From: Moraxella bovis
Lineage (GTDB): Bacteria; Pseudomonadota; Gammaproteobacteria; Pseudomonadales; Moraxellaceae
Direction of reading: 5' to 3'
NCBI RefSeq assembly: GCF_002014975.1
Contig: NZ_MUXV01000030.1
Location: forward strand, 4,382 to 68,381
Length of the DNA stretch: 64,000 bases
Shown here piece after piece: positions 27,198 through 37,700 of the stretch. How positions within the stretch are numbered: position 1 is the stretch's first letter; every line of letters starts with the position of its first letter. The notes beneath the pieces are model-generated. The model searched no databases, was not told the origin of the DNA, and was given only the letters and a program-made list of their open reading frames with translations. The position numbers and the translations under genes were made by a program.

Positions 27198-27379
27198 TAC
27201 AAATTATGCCCCTGTAATTCAAAATAAAACGCCACTACCACTGTCATCACCGCCACAAAAATCCACACCGCATAAAAAATCCAATAATTTTTAACTTTAA
27301 ATTTTTGGCAAATGGTTTTTTCATCAATCGTCATTGCTATGCCAGTCAAAACTGATTGATGTCCAAACAGTACTTTCAT
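27197..27379 (-). CDS. Very small hypothetical membrane protein
   Basis: 60 residues from the ATG at 27379; an ATG at 27334 (MTIDEKTICQKFKVKNYW) would give 45. A charged N-terminus precedes a single membrane helix YWIFYAVWIFVAVMTVVVAFYF. It is translationally coupled to the 145-residue gene by a TAATG junction, so the two form a small operon. No ribosome binding site stands out. Function unknown. Confidence 0.5.
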   Translation of the reverse strand: MKVLFGHQSVLTGIAMTIDEKTICQKFKVKNYWIFYAVWIFVAVMTVVVAFYFELQGHNL

Positions 27380-27475
27380 CAATGCTACCAAGCATTAACA
27401 AAAAGAATATCAAACAAGTGGTATAGCGTACGATTTTAATAACCATTGCAATTTCCTAATTAAAAAGTTTTTGGC

Positions 27476-27600
27476 GTAAGGTGCGTACCACGCACCAATT
27501 TGTGCAATCAGCATAAACTCGGTGCGTATTACGCACCTTACAAATTGGGATTGTAGTACAAAATTGTACGGGCGAATTGTAATTCACCCCTACACATTCC
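27476..27600. repeat. Palindromic REP-like repeats upstream-to-downstream of alaS
   Basis: GTAAGGTGCGTACCACGCACC (27476-27496) and its near complement GGTGCGTATTACGCACCTTAC (27521-27541) form a long inverted repeat whose arms are each themselves palindromic. At 27570-27596 the GGGCGAAT...CACCCCTACAC element follows. Related GGTGCGT palindromes and the same CCCCTACAC core recur together at 56462-56583. Confidence 0.65.
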
Positions 27601-27608
27601 CAAATTAC

Positions 27609-30272
27609 TTACGCCAATTTACTCGCCAACTCGCCTTGCAACTCCGAAAGCACCTTATCAAGCCCATCAACCTTACTTGCTCCACCTTGGGCATAGTCAG
27701 GTTTACCGCCACCTTTACCACCCAATTCGCCCGCCAAATGACGGATAATGTCGCCCGCCTTAACCTTATCAGTCAAGCCCTTCGCCACGCTTGCCGACAG
27801 TGCCAAATCATCACTCTCGCCCACCAGTACAATCACCCCGTCAAGGCGAGATTTTAGGGTATCCATCAGCCCACGAATGGCTTTGCCGTCCACGCCTACC
27901 ACTTTGGCGATGAGTAGATTTATCTCGCCCACTTTGACCGCTTTTTGTAGTAGCGATACTGCTTGTAGGCTTGCCAGTTTTTGCTCGGTGCGTTCTAGCT
28001 GTTTTTCAAGCTCACGGTTACGCTCGGCAAGGCTACCGACACGAGTTTCAATCTCACCACGTTTTGCCTTAAAATTCGTTGCCAAATTACCCAAAATCGT
28101 CTCGCCTGTCTGCACATAACGCACCGCTCCCATGCCTGTCAAGGCTTCAATACGACGAACGCCCGAGGCGATACCACTCTCAGAGACGATTTTAAACAGA
28201 CCGATATCGCCTGTTTGAGCCACGTGGATACCACCGCACAGCTCAATGGAGAACGTAGAGTTATCGGCATTTGTCCCCATGGTAAGAACACGCACGGTTT
28301 CGCCATATTTTTCACCAAACAAAGCCATTGCCCCTTTGCCAATGGCTTCATCAATGGGTAGGTACTCAATCTGCACAGGGGTATTTTTTTGGATTTGCTC
28401 GTTTACCATGCGCTCAATGGTGGTAAGCTCATCATGACTGATTGGTTTATCATAAGAGAAGTCAAAACGTAGCACGTCTGCCGATACCAGCGAGCCTTTT
28501 TGGGCAACGCCTGTGCCCAGCACCGCACGTAGGCTTGCGTGGAGCAGGTGTGTGGCGGAGTGGTTTTTGGCGGAAGCTTTACGCACGTCGGCAATCACTT
28601 GGGCGTTGGCAGACTGATTTGGGGTGATCTCGCCCATTTTTACCGTGCCATAATGGATAATTGCCGTGCCAGATTTTTTGGTGTCTTCGACAAAAAACAC
28701 CCCTGTGGACGTGCTAATCTCACCTGTCTCGCCCACTTGACCGCCACCTTCGGCATAAAATGGCGTGGCAGACAGCACAATCACACCTTCATCGCCTTCG
28801 CCCAAACACTCTACCGCCTTGCCGTCTTGGTACACGCCTATGATTTGGCTTTGGTTGTCTAGCAGGTCATAACCGACAAATTCGGTTGGAGTTTCTACTT
28901 TAATGGCACTTGTGTAGTCCACGTCAAATTTGCCCGCTTCTCTGGCACGGGTACGTTGGGCTTCCATAGCCACATTAAAGCCGTCTTCGTCAATGCCCAC
29001 GCCACGCTCACGAGCGATGTCGGCAGTTAGGTCGGTTGGGAAACCATAGGTATCATATAGCTTAAACACCGTCTCCCCTGTCAAGGTATCGCCTGTGTTT
29101 AGACTTTCTAATTCGCCCGATAACAGACGTAAGCCCTGTGCCAATGTTTTGGCAAATTGTTCTTCTTCTTTTAAAATCACCGCTCCGATTTCGTCTTGTT
29201 TTTCAATCAATTGCGGATAGGCTTCGCCCATTTCCTTGATAAGAGCAGGGACAAGTTTATAAAAGAACGCCCCGTCCGCTCCCAGTTTATTGCCATGACG
29301 TACCGCACGGCGAATGATACGGCGTAGGACATAGCCACGCCCTTCGTTACTTGGGCGGACACCGTCAGCGATGAGAAACGACACGGCACGGATATGGTCG
29401 GCAATGACCTTAAAAGACGACTCATAGGTGCTCTCCACGCCAATCACTTGGGCGGTCGCATTCATGAGATTAACAAACAAATCCGTCTCATAGTTGCCAC
29501 ATTTACCCTGCATGATCGAGCTGATACGCTCTAAGCCCATGCCTGTATCCACAGACGGCTTGGGTAGGGGTTCTAGCGTGCCGTCTTTTTGGCGGTTAAA
29601 CTGCATAAATACGCAGTTCCAAATCTCCACATAGCGGTCACCATCTTCGTCAGGCGTACCGGGCAGTCCGCCTTCCATATGCTTGCCATAATCATAAAAA
29701 ATCTCGGAGCAAGGCCCGCAAGGTCCTGTATCGCCCATCGCCCAAAAGTTATCCGACTGATAAAGCCCACCTTTATCGCCAATACGAATAATCCGCTCAG
29801 GGGCAAGCCCGATGTCCTTATGCCAAATGTCAAAGGCTTCATCATCGGTGTGATAGACGGTTACATAAAGGCGGTCTTTGGGTAAGGCAAGCCAGTTGTC
29901 ATCAGTCAAAAATTCCCACGCAAAGGCAATGGCGTCCTTTTTAAAATAATCGCCAAAGCTAAAATTACCGAGCATTTCAAAAAAGGTGTGATGACGGGCG
30001 GTGTAGCCGACATTATCAAGGTCGTTGTGTTTGCCCCCTGCACGCACGCATTTTTGTGATGACACGGCACGCTGATAGTCCCGTTTTTCTAGACCCAAAA
30101 AGGTACCTTTAAATTGGTTCATGCCAGCGTTGGTAAATAATAGCGTGGGGTCGTTGTGTGGAATGAGACTTGATGATGCCACAGGCGTGTGGTTTTTGCT
30201 TTTAAAAAAATCAATAAAGGCTTGACGTACTTCGGTCAGTTGCATGGTTTTGGTTAAGTGAGCGGTTGTCAT
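27609..30272 (-). CDS. alaS: Alanyl-tRNA synthetase
   Basis: Charges tRNA-Ala and edits misacylated Ser/Gly; 887 residues, full length. The class II catalytic core is visible in FFKSKNHTPVASSSLIPHNDPTLLFTNAGMNQFK and MGDTGPCGPCSEIFYD. The editing domain zinc/catalytic motifs are NHSATHLLHASLRAVLG (HxxxH) and ELCGGIHVAQTGDIG (CxxxH), and the C-terminal C-Ala domain ends LAGELGGKGGGKPDYAQGGA. Two small genes lie between it and lysC, interrupting the common alaS-lysC-csrA order. Confidence 0.97.
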   Translation of the reverse strand: MTTAHLTKTMQLTEVRQAFIDFFKSKNHTPVASSSLIPHNDPTLLFTNAGMNQFKGTFLGLEKRDYQRAVSSQKCVRAGGKHNDLDNVGYTARHHTFFEMLGNFSFGDYFKKDAIAFAWEFLTDDNWLALPKDRLYVTVYHTDDEAFDIWHKDIGLAPERIIRIGDKGGLYQSDNFWAMGDTGPCGPCSEIFYDYGKHMEGGLPGTPDEDGDRYVEIWNCVFMQFNRQKDGTLEPLPKPSVDTGMGLERISSIMQGKCGNYETDLFVNLMNATAQVIGVESTYESSFKVIADHIRAVSFLIADGVRPSNEGRGYVLRRIIRRAVRHGNKLGADGAFFYKLVPALIKEMGEAYPQLIEKQDEIGAVILKEEEQFAKTLAQGLRLLSGELESLNTGDTLTGETVFKLYDTYGFPTDLTADIARERGVGIDEDGFNVAMEAQRTRAREAGKFDVDYTSAIKVETPTEFVGYDLLDNQSQIIGVYQDGKAVECLGEGDEGVIVLSATPFYAEGGGQVGETGEISTSTGVFFVEDTKKSGTAIIHYGTVKMGEITPNQSANAQVIADVRKASAKNHSATHLLHASLRAVLGTGVAQKGSLVSADVLRFDFSYDKPISHDELTTIERMVNEQIQKNTPVQIEYLPIDEAIGKGAMALFGEKYGETVRVLTMGTNADNSTFSIELCGGIHVAQTGDIGLFKIVSESGIASGVRRIEALTGMGAVRYVQTGETILGNLATNFKAKRGEIETRVGSLAERNRELEKQLERTEQKLASLQAVSLLQKAVKVGEINLLIAKVVGVDGKAIRGLMDTLKSRLDGVIVLVGESDDLALSASVAKGLTDKVKAGDIIRHLAGELGGKGGGKPDYAQGGASKVDGLDKVLSELQGELASKLA

Positions 30273-30550
30273 GGTCGTATCTCGTAGCTTGCCTGTGATT
30301 TTTAAAAATCATGGGGCGAATTTGATAAATAAACAGTTAATTTTATCACAAACCGCCATAATTAACAGTGATTTTAACCAATTTTTCACAAAATTTAGTT
30401 GAAAGACTGACTAAATTAATAACTTTTTGGAATTAATATAAAATCCTTATAAAAATTATGGAATTTTTGATAAAAATGCTTAACATTCATGTAAAAAAGG
30501 TGTATAAATAGCATATAGATTTTATCCACAAAAATGCTAGGGGATTTACC

Positions 30551-30778
30551 ATGAACATTCCACTATTTAGTGCCATTTTTTCGATTGCTTCTACTGTACT
30601 CATTGGCGTCTTGATGATTATGGTGTTTGTCAATGACATGACCAATATGCAAACGGTGCTTGGAGTCGTGGTCGCAGGGCTTGTGGTAAGCATTCCCATC
30701 GCCCTTGTCGTCACCAAACGCATTTCTGCCATGACAAACTCTGCCAGTCCCACCCCCAATCAGCAAAAAACGCAGTAA
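30551..30778 (+). CDS. Small two-helix membrane protein, hypothetical
   Basis: 75 residues with two membrane helices (about 6-26 and 34-54), a short connecting segment VNDMTNMQ, and a polar C-terminal tail ending PTPNQQKTQ. ATGCTAGGGGATTTACC precedes the ATG and contains a ribosome binding site. Its own terminator follows at 30854. Composition and a clean start favour a real gene; I do not recognise the family. Confidence 0.65.
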   Translation: MNIPLFSAIFSIASTVLIGVLMIMVFVNDMTNMQTVLGVVVAGLVVSIPIALVVTKRISAMTNSASPTPNQQKTQ

Positions 30779-30853
30779 CGCTTTTGGCACAGCTTATCTA
30801 GCCCAACATCACAATACCAGCCAGAGAGCCAAGCCACAGCCGAAACACAGATA

Positions 30854-30886
30854 TGCCATGATAGCACGCCCCATCATGGCATTTTT
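30854..30886 (+). terminator. Intrinsic terminator of the small membrane protein gene
   Basis: TGCCATGAT and ATCATGGCA form a 9-base perfect stem with a 10-base loop, followed by TTTTT. Confidence 0.8.
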
Positions 30887-30981
30887 ACACAGCGTACGAC
30901 CAAACGTACGACCAAACAAAATTGAAATACACCCATCAATTCATGTTACAATAGTATTTATTTATCACAAATAGAGCTGTC

Positions 30982-32748
30982 ATGACTGAGTTGTCCCTAA
31001 TCGTCGATTTGCGTTGGTGTTTGGATGAGTTATTAAAAGAAGGTCGCATTGACCAAAAATCATACAATCTTGTCATCACCAGTCGCAACGACCCTGCCCT
31101 ACACCCCGTCCAAAACATCGCCCGTTTTAATCTCACGAGCTTATTAGACCATCAGCCCCTAACTGTAGATAAGCTCAATCTATGGTTGGCGGGCAAAGCT
31201 GGCGTGGACGTGGTGCGAATTGACCCCCTAAAAGTGGATGTGCCGGGTGTGACGGGTATCATGTCCTTTGAGTACGCCAAAAATCAGTACATTCTGCCCA
31301 TTGCCGTGACCGATACAGAAGTCATCATCGGCACTGACCAACCTTTTTATCATGATTGGCATGCCAACATCAGCCACATCGTCCGCCCCAAAACCATCAA
31401 GGTCGTTTATCTGTCACCTGAACAGCTCAATCGCTACCGTGCCGAGTTCTATCAGGTCACCCGTGCCATACAAGGGGCGGACATCGCCCAAAAAAAGGCA
31501 AGTGCGGACATTACCAATGTAGAAGCCCTGCTTCAACTTGGCGATAACAGCAATCCTGATGCCAATGACCAACACATCGTCAAAGTCGTAGATTGGCTTT
31601 TGCAATACGCCTTTGAACAGCGAGCTTCCGACATTCACTTGGAGCCACGCCGTGAGACAGGCAAGGTGCGATTTAGAATTGACGGGGTACTGCATACCGT
31701 CTATGAGATGCCTGCTGCGATTTTGACGGCTGTTACCGCTCGTATCAAGATTTTGGGACGATTAAACGTTGCTGAGAAACGAAAGCCCCAAGATGGACGT
31801 TTAAAGACACGCACGCCAAAAGGGCTAGAAACCGAACTTCGTCTGTCCACCTTGCCCACCGCATTTGGCGAAAAGCTCGTGATGCGTGTGTTTGACCCCG
31901 AAGTGCTGGTACGCACCTTTGCCCAGCTTGGCTTGACGGGCAAACAACTAGAAACGTGGCACGCTCTCACCGCCCACCCCAACGGCATTATTCTGGTAAC
32001 AGGTCCCACAGGTTCAGGCAAAACCACGACGCTTTATAGCACACTCAAACAACTTGCCACCGAAAAAGTGAATGTCTGTACTATTGAAGACCCCATTGAG
32101 ATGATTGAGCCGTCTTTTAATCAGATGCAGATTAACTCAGCGATTGATTTGCACTTTGCAGACGGCATTCGCTCGCTCATGCGACAAGACCCTGACATCA
32201 TCATGGTGGGCGAAATCCGAGACGGCGAGACGGCAGACATGGCGGTGCAGGCAAGTCTGACGGGGCATTTGGTGTTATCCACCTTGCACACCAATGACGC
32301 TCCAAGCTCTTTGACACGGCTACATGATTTGGGCGTTCAGCCGTTTTTGACATCGGCAACCATTTTGGGCATTATGGCTCAAAGGCTTGTCAGAACGCTT
32401 TGCCCTCACTGCAAATCCGCCCAAGACGTGAGCGAAAACTCGCCCCTAGCGGACGAATGGCGCGGGCTTGTCACTCCGTGGAACGCTCCTGTTCCGTCCA
32501 AAATCTACATGCCTGTGGGCTGTGATGAGTGCCGAAACACAGGCTATAAAGGGAGAATCGGGCTGTATGAGATTTTGCCGTTGTCCAATGAGCTTAAAAA
32601 ATTGGTTGCCAAAGATGCAAGCCTTGACGACCTAAAAAAACAGGCGTATAGTGAAGGGGTGTTACCGTTACGCATAGAAGGAGCAAAACGTGTGGCAGAG
32701 GGCGTTACCACGCTTGAAGAAGTGCTTCGGGTTGTTCCGTTGAATTAG
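30982..32748 (+). CDS. GspE/PilB-family secretion ATPase
   Basis: Hexameric cytoplasmic ATPase of the type II secretion/type IV pilus superfamily; 588 residues. An N-terminal GspE-like domain (about 55-160) is followed by the ATPase core: arginine-bearing EQRASDIHLEPR, Walker A GPTGSGKT (341-348), Asp box CTIEDPIEM, Walker B DPDIIMVGE (403-411), His box TGHLVLSTLHTNDA, and a four-cysteine zinc site (Cys474, 477, 514, 517). The zinc site and length fit assembly ATPases rather than PilT. It may power the type IV pilus whose minor pilins lie downstream, but pilC and pilD are not adjacent, so the exact system is unproven. Confidence 0.88.
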   Translation: MTELSLIVDLRWCLDELLKEGRIDQKSYNLVITSRNDPALHPVQNIARFNLTSLLDHQPLTVDKLNLWLAGKAGVDVVRIDPLKVDVPGVTGIMSFEYAKNQYILPIAVTDTEVIIGTDQPFYHDWHANISHIVRPKTIKVVYLSPEQLNRYRAEFYQVTRAIQGADIAQKKASADITNVEALLQLGDNSNPDANDQHIVKVVDWLLQYAFEQRASDIHLEPRRETGKVRFRIDGVLHTVYEMPAAILTAVTARIKILGRLNVAEKRKPQDGRLKTRTPKGLETELRLSTLPTAFGEKLVMRVFDPEVLVRTFAQLGLTGKQLETWHALTAHPNGIILVTGPTGSGKTTTLYSTLKQLATEKVNVCTIEDPIEMIEPSFNQMQINSAIDLHFADGIRSLMRQDPDIIMVGEIRDGETADMAVQASLTGHLVLSTLHTNDAPSSLTRLHDLGVQPFLTSATILGIMAQRLVRTLCPHCKSAQDVSENSPLADEWRGLVTPWNAPVPSKIYMPVGCDECRNTGYKGRIGLYEILPLSNELKKLVAKDASLDDLKKQAYSEGVLPLRIEGAKRVAEGVTTLEEVLRVVPLN

Positions 32749-32815
32749 CAAAGCTCGACCAAAAACATCTCCCAATAATCCAGTCTAAAAAACTTTCAGA
32801 CCCAAAACTAAAACA

Positions 32816-32842
32816 AACCCCAAAGTTTTAAACTTTGGGGTT
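32816..32842. terminator. Hairpin terminator between the ATPase and the barrel protein gene
   Basis: AACCCCAAAGTTT and AAACTTTGGGGTT form a near-perfect palindrome between two convergent genes. T-rich flanks are modest on both strands. Confidence 0.65.
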
Positions 32843-32861
32843 ATTAAGTTAGATGCTTAAA

Positions 32862-33644
32862 TTAGAAACGATAAGTTGCACCAACTTTAACAATAGGATA
32901 CCAAGTGGGATTATTATCTCTGATGGTTTTTTCTAGGTCAGCTTGAAATTCTGCTTCATTTTGGCTTGGAACAACAGCATTATCTAGATTAACTTCTGTT
33001 TTCCATTTGCCAGTATAAGCAGCACCCACTTCACCAAAGAAACCGACACGGCTGTTACTGTTGATATTTGGCTTAACACCCAAAGTCAAGTAAGGAGCCA
33101 AGGTATTGCCAGACTCTGCCTTAACATTGATATTGCCATCAACTTTGTATTTTTTATCATTAATCTTGATGGTTGCTCTCCCTTCTTGGGAAGTTAGGGT
33201 TGCATCAAGCTTATTGTCTTGAAAAATAACGCCAGTACCTACAGTAAAGCGGTTTTTCCAAGGACGTAGATTAACACCAACATAAGGGTTGCTGTAATCG
33301 CCATCAAGTTTTAGGTTGCCTTGATAGTCATCCCATTCATTACCTAGCACTTTTTTCCAGTTGATGATAGAATCACTACCACCGATGTCGGTATCTACAT
33401 CGAAGCTACCGCCATTCCAACCAGCAACCACTTCGGTTGATTCGTTGGCAGACCATGCGATGCTTGCACCATAACCTAATGTACCAATCTCAGCATTGAT
33501 AGCACCTGGCTTGGCTAATGTGGTAAAGACAGTCTTACCACTATCTACAATGGTATGACCTGCATTGGTTACGACATTTGCCATGGCAGTACCAGAAAAT
33601 AATACCGCACTAGTTAGGGCTACTAACTTTAAAGTTTTCATCAT
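32862..33644 (-). CDS. Outer-membrane beta-barrel protein, porin-like
   Basis: 260 residues from the ATG at 33644, supported by GGAG five bases upstream; longer starts would lengthen the signal peptide unnaturally. The signal peptide MMKTLKLVALTSAVLFSGTAMA ends in an AxA site. The mature protein alternates strands rich in aromatic and glycine residues (GTLGYGASIAW, EVVAGWNGGSF, NPYVGVNLRPW, FTVGTGVIFQD, APYLTLGVKPNI, VGFFGEVGAAY) and ends KVGATYRF with a terminal phenylalanine, the outer-membrane insertion signal. An 8-10 stranded barrel is likely. No named family recognised. Confidence 0.82.
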   Translation of the reverse strand: MMKTLKLVALTSAVLFSGTAMANVVTNAGHTIVDSGKTVFTTLAKPGAINAEIGTLGYGASIAWSANESTEVVAGWNGGSFDVDTDIGGSDSIINWKKVLGNEWDDYQGNLKLDGDYSNPYVGVNLRPWKNRFTVGTGVIFQDNKLDATLTSQEGRATIKINDKKYKVDGNINVKAESGNTLAPYLTLGVKPNINSNSRVGFFGEVGAAYTGKWKTEVNLDNAVVPSQNEAEFQADLEKTIRDNNPTWYPIVKVGATYRF

Positions 33645-33818
33645 CTTTTCTCCAAAAGTAATATATAAACTAAACATTAATTTATATGGTTTAATTTTAA
33701 TATCAAAAAACCATAAAATCAATAGTCAAATCAAAGAAATTTGTGATATTTTGATGACTTTCATGTTTTGATATGTAACCAAACAGCCATGATAAGATTT
33801 TGATTTACAAATGTTTTA

Positions 33819-34229
33819 TTATCGCCATTCATCACCTGTCCCGCATCTTCCCGCACGGCATTTTCTACCATCTGCGTGCAATTGCAAGTTACCATCGTTC
33901 TTCATTTGTCCAGAAGCATTAGGCGTTGCTGTAATCACCCATTGATCCGTCAAAGGGGCAATTACCACATTATACAACTCACTGCTCTCCGGATTTGCGG
34001 AGCTAATAATAGGGGCAGTAGGTATATTTGCATAACCACCCAACATCATCTTCTTAGACTCAATTTGACCTGCCATATTCTGCATATCAGCCATCATATT
34101 GGCACGTTTAGTCTTAATGATGTAGTTTTGATAACTAGGGTAGGCAATAGCTGCTAAAATCCCAATCACCGCCACCGCTAACATTAATTCAACAAGAGTA
34201 AAACCCTTTGACTTATTTTCTATTACCAC
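33819..34229 (-). CDS. Type IV minor pilin, PilE-like
   Basis: 136 residues from a GTG at 34229, chosen because AGGGGAG lies just upstream and the resulting prepilin leader VVIENKSKG|FTLVELMLAV is short and typical. Cleavage before Phe with Glu at +5 is the standard prepilin site. The hydrophobic helix AVAVIGILAAIAYPSYQNYI follows, and a C-terminal pair of cysteines in RKCRAGRC could close a short disulfide loop. The start overlaps the last codons of the preceding pilin gene by seven bases. Last gene of the minor pilin operon. Confidence 0.88.
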   Translation of the reverse strand: MVIENKSKGFTLVELMLAVAVIGILAAIAYPSYQNYIIKTKRANMMADMQNMAGQIESKKMMLGGYANIPTAPIISSANPESSELYNVVIAPLTDQWVITATPNASGQMKNDGNLQLHADGRKCRAGRCGTGDEWR

Positions 34230-34738
34230 GAAATCTCCCCTTCGCAACTACAATCATTAATACTGTTATCTGGGCAAAAGTTCCGATCCTCACTCATACA
34301 TCTCTGCCCTTGACTATTCATCAAAATCACTTTGGCCTGCTGATTGTCTTGGGTCGGTCTTGCAACCATCACCCAAGATGTCCCAGCTCTAACGGTATTT
34401 ATATCTCTAGCCGCAGAAGATAATGCTCCTCCCTGCCCATTAGTTAGCTCGATGGTGTATTTAGGGTTATTGGTTGGCACACTAATGGTAGTTGCGTCCG
34501 TAAAAGTTTCTCCACCATTATCCGCAACCTGTCTAATTCTAAAACCTGAAAAGGTTAAAGTGCTAGCACGCCATTTGTCTAAATCCATCTGAATGGTTGC
34601 CATACGAGCTTGGGCTTGCGACTCTGAATTCTTTATCAAAAATTGCCTATAACTGGGGATGGCAATCGCTGCCAGTATCCCCAAGATAACTATCGTAATG
34701 ACTAACTCTATGAGAGTGAAGCCTTGCTGTTTATTCAT
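34223..34738 (-). CDS. Type IV minor pilin, PilE/FimU-like
   Basis: 171 residues from the ATG at 34738 (CGGAG ten bases upstream). Prepilin leader MNKQQG|FTLIELVITIVILGILAAIAIPSYRQFL is canonical. The globular part includes QARMATIQMDLDKWRAST, and the C-terminus is cysteine-rich (GQRCMSEDRNFCPDNSINDCSCEG), with four closely spaced cysteines. It lies 25 bases after pilY1 and overlaps the next pilin. In Acinetobacter-type operons this slot holds a pilE-like gene. Confidence 0.88.
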   Translation of the reverse strand: MNKQQGFTLIELVITIVILGILAAIAIPSYRQFLIKNSESQAQARMATIQMDLDKWRASTLTFSGFRIRQVADNGGETFTDATTISVPTNNPKYTIELTNGQGGALSSAARDINTVRAGTSWVMVARPTQDNQQAKVILMNSQGQRCMSEDRNFCPDNSINDCSCEGEISW

Positions 34739-34763
34739 AAATATTCTCCGATAGTCAATAACA

Positions 34764-37700
34764 TTATTTTGTGGCAGACACGTCATACCATTGCTTGGGT
34801 GTTAAAGTATAAGCAGTGCTTTCGCTTTGTCCGCCACTAATGAGATCAGGTATAGCAATCGGATTCGTCCAACCAGTAACACCATTAGGATTTGGCACAC
34901 CCGACTGTGCTGTAACAATAGAGCTTGATGCTTTATTGTAATTATTTTCGGCATGGTAAGCACCCAACATGCTCGATAACAACACCTTGCTTGAATTTGC
35001 TTTACTTGCAGGACCTCTGGCAAGCTCTTGAATACCTATACCTGCTCTTTGATAGCCAGCAAGTCCAGTTGATGTGTTTTCACAAATACCCCAAGGCATG
35101 CAGTAGAACTGACGCTCTGAACCACCTTTAATTTGGGCTGAACAACTATCGGTCTTAGTATAACTCATGTCTGGATTATAAACAGTCGTGTACAAGAAAC
35201 TGCTTCTTTTGTTATTCAGCAAGCCACTAACTACTTCTAATTTACCGACACCCTTACCATATCTAACATTGGTATAACCATCAAAACGATTTAATGGATA
35301 ATACCAACCCTTTTTCACCGCTTCAGTTGGATTGGAGTTGGTTATGAAAGCCTTAATCTTTTGTAAGTGAGTATCTTTTTGACCACCATTCACATCTCCC
35401 AAAGCTTCAAGGTTGGCAGGTGTAATATCTTTCACCTGATAGGTGCTACTAGTTAGAGCATTAAATTCTCGATTGGTTTTTGTAATATCGGTATCAAAAA
35501 GTGTATACAGTCTATCAGCCGTTGTGGTATTACCTCTTAGTTTTGATAAAGGACTACTTCTATCGCCCGAGATAACTGATACCGTAGCGAAACGCTTAGT
35601 CTCTGTATAGATATTAACCTGTGGCTTTTCATAAAAACGTCTGGTATACACACCCTCGCCTGGTTCATGGAATACTCGAACCACACCACGCGCAGCAAAC
35701 GAATCACGTGTTGATGATGCGTTGGTAAAATCAGCACGGAATATTTGACCGCCTAGGTCAGCAGCGTATAAGTGATCCATAAAGCCGTCATTATTACGGT
35801 CCAGAACAGCAATCTCACCAACAATACTGTGTTTCATATCACGAATCGTCTCTGATGAGGCTTTCCATATCAAAGCACCTGTCTTGGCATTAATAATATA
35901 AATTGCACTACCATCTGCATAAGGTTTTACCTTACAAGCATCTGAGCCTGTACCTTCGCCTACTTGGAAATTCTCATCTTCATAGCACATGTCATAGCCA
36001 CCACCAAACACCAGTACGTCGGTACCCATATCATTAGCGCCAGTCTTAATACGTGCCAAAGTTGGTTTATTCCAGATATAACCCAATCTATCTGCACCCT
36101 CCGATGTCGGAAGAAAAGCAAATCTTAATATTGGTTCATTTTTGTCTGTTAAATCAAGTCCATACAGACCTTTTGCTCCCAAGCGGAAGCCACCAAAAGC
36201 ATTAACACCTGATAGAGTATTGTATGACTTGCCTTGAGGGGCGGTAGGTTCAGTGCTTTGAGCCACCAACTTACCGTCTTGATAAGTATAAGTTGCTGTT
36301 ACTAGCCACGGAGCATCCACACCAAACTTCGGCTTACCAACACCCTCACTCTCTCCACTTACAGATGCAGAGAGCGCCTCTGGCTGTTCTAACAACATCT
36401 GCTTGGTAATGATGGCAAATTGCTCTTTGCCGCCAGAACCTGACTCTGAAAAATTATCAGAATCCACCATGTGCAATGCACCATCCATCGAACCAAAGAG
36501 AACATACTCATCACGCTCATCTGTCACTTCTCCATCTGCATTTACCTTTGCCGAATAAGAGACAAAGCTAGGCGAGGAATGCACAACACCGCCCATGATT
36601 TTAGAGTCAGCTATATTATCAGCTGTTACCACTGTATTTGCTAAATTATCAGGTACAGTAACATTGACAAATCCTAAGAATCTCAATAAATGCTGAACAT
36701 TAGCAGGTGTATACAGCTTAGTATCCGCAAAAGTATTGTCTGCACTCAACTCATTGTCATTTAAGGTTAGCTTCCCACTGGCATTAACACCGAATTTTTT
36801 AAGAGTATCACCATCTTCCACAAAAACGGTGCGAACACCATCAAGTGCTGACCTATTAGGCAATTTTAGATTTGCATAAACCCCACCTGATGTTACCGCA
36901 TCGTTGGCATCTGGATAATCTTTATCACTCCAAAAATCTTGGGCTACTTTGCTTAGGCTCACACCATCTGCTTGGTAAAGATGAGCTTTGTTTTTACCAA
37001 AGAATGTGCCTTCATTAGCGACATCACTCACCCCTTTGGTTACTGTACCGATTTCATATTTCTTTAAGTTACCCTGCCAAATACTACTGGCGGAACTCAC
37101 ATCTGGCTGCAACATAGGCAAGAAAGCAATAGCCTGTTGACTGGATGCTTGATATGGGTCATCAGGAATGGTAATCGTACCAGCTGGTGCGGTAGGCAGA
37201 CTTGTATTTAGTGTGTTTAAAAATACCTTGATACTCTTAGCAATATCATCAGCTGACTGAGTATAGAAAAAACCACCTTCGCCATAACCGCTACCAATAT
37301 TACCCCAACGACACGCATTCTTAGCATCTGCGGTGGCCGTATCTGAGTCACAGTTATAGATGGTCTGCCCATTTTCATTTTTCGAACTTGACAGACCGGC
37401 AAAAGATGCACCAAACCCCGCTACCGCCGTTCTGATTTTTACGCCAGATGGGTTTTGTGTTGGCTCTCTTAGACGTTTTGCATACTCACCAATATATTCC
37501 CAGCCCCCTGTCTCACCTTTAAACAGACCAGAGGTTAACGCCGGAGATGTTAGCCCCACAGGCTTTGAAGAGATGGTTTTATTGCCCAAGGTGCGATTGA
37601 TGATTTGTTTTGCCATATCATCTGTTGTGGAGTTAGGAGCACCGTCAGTTAGGAAATAGATACCGTTACTACTACATTCACCCACGGTATTATCAGGCTC

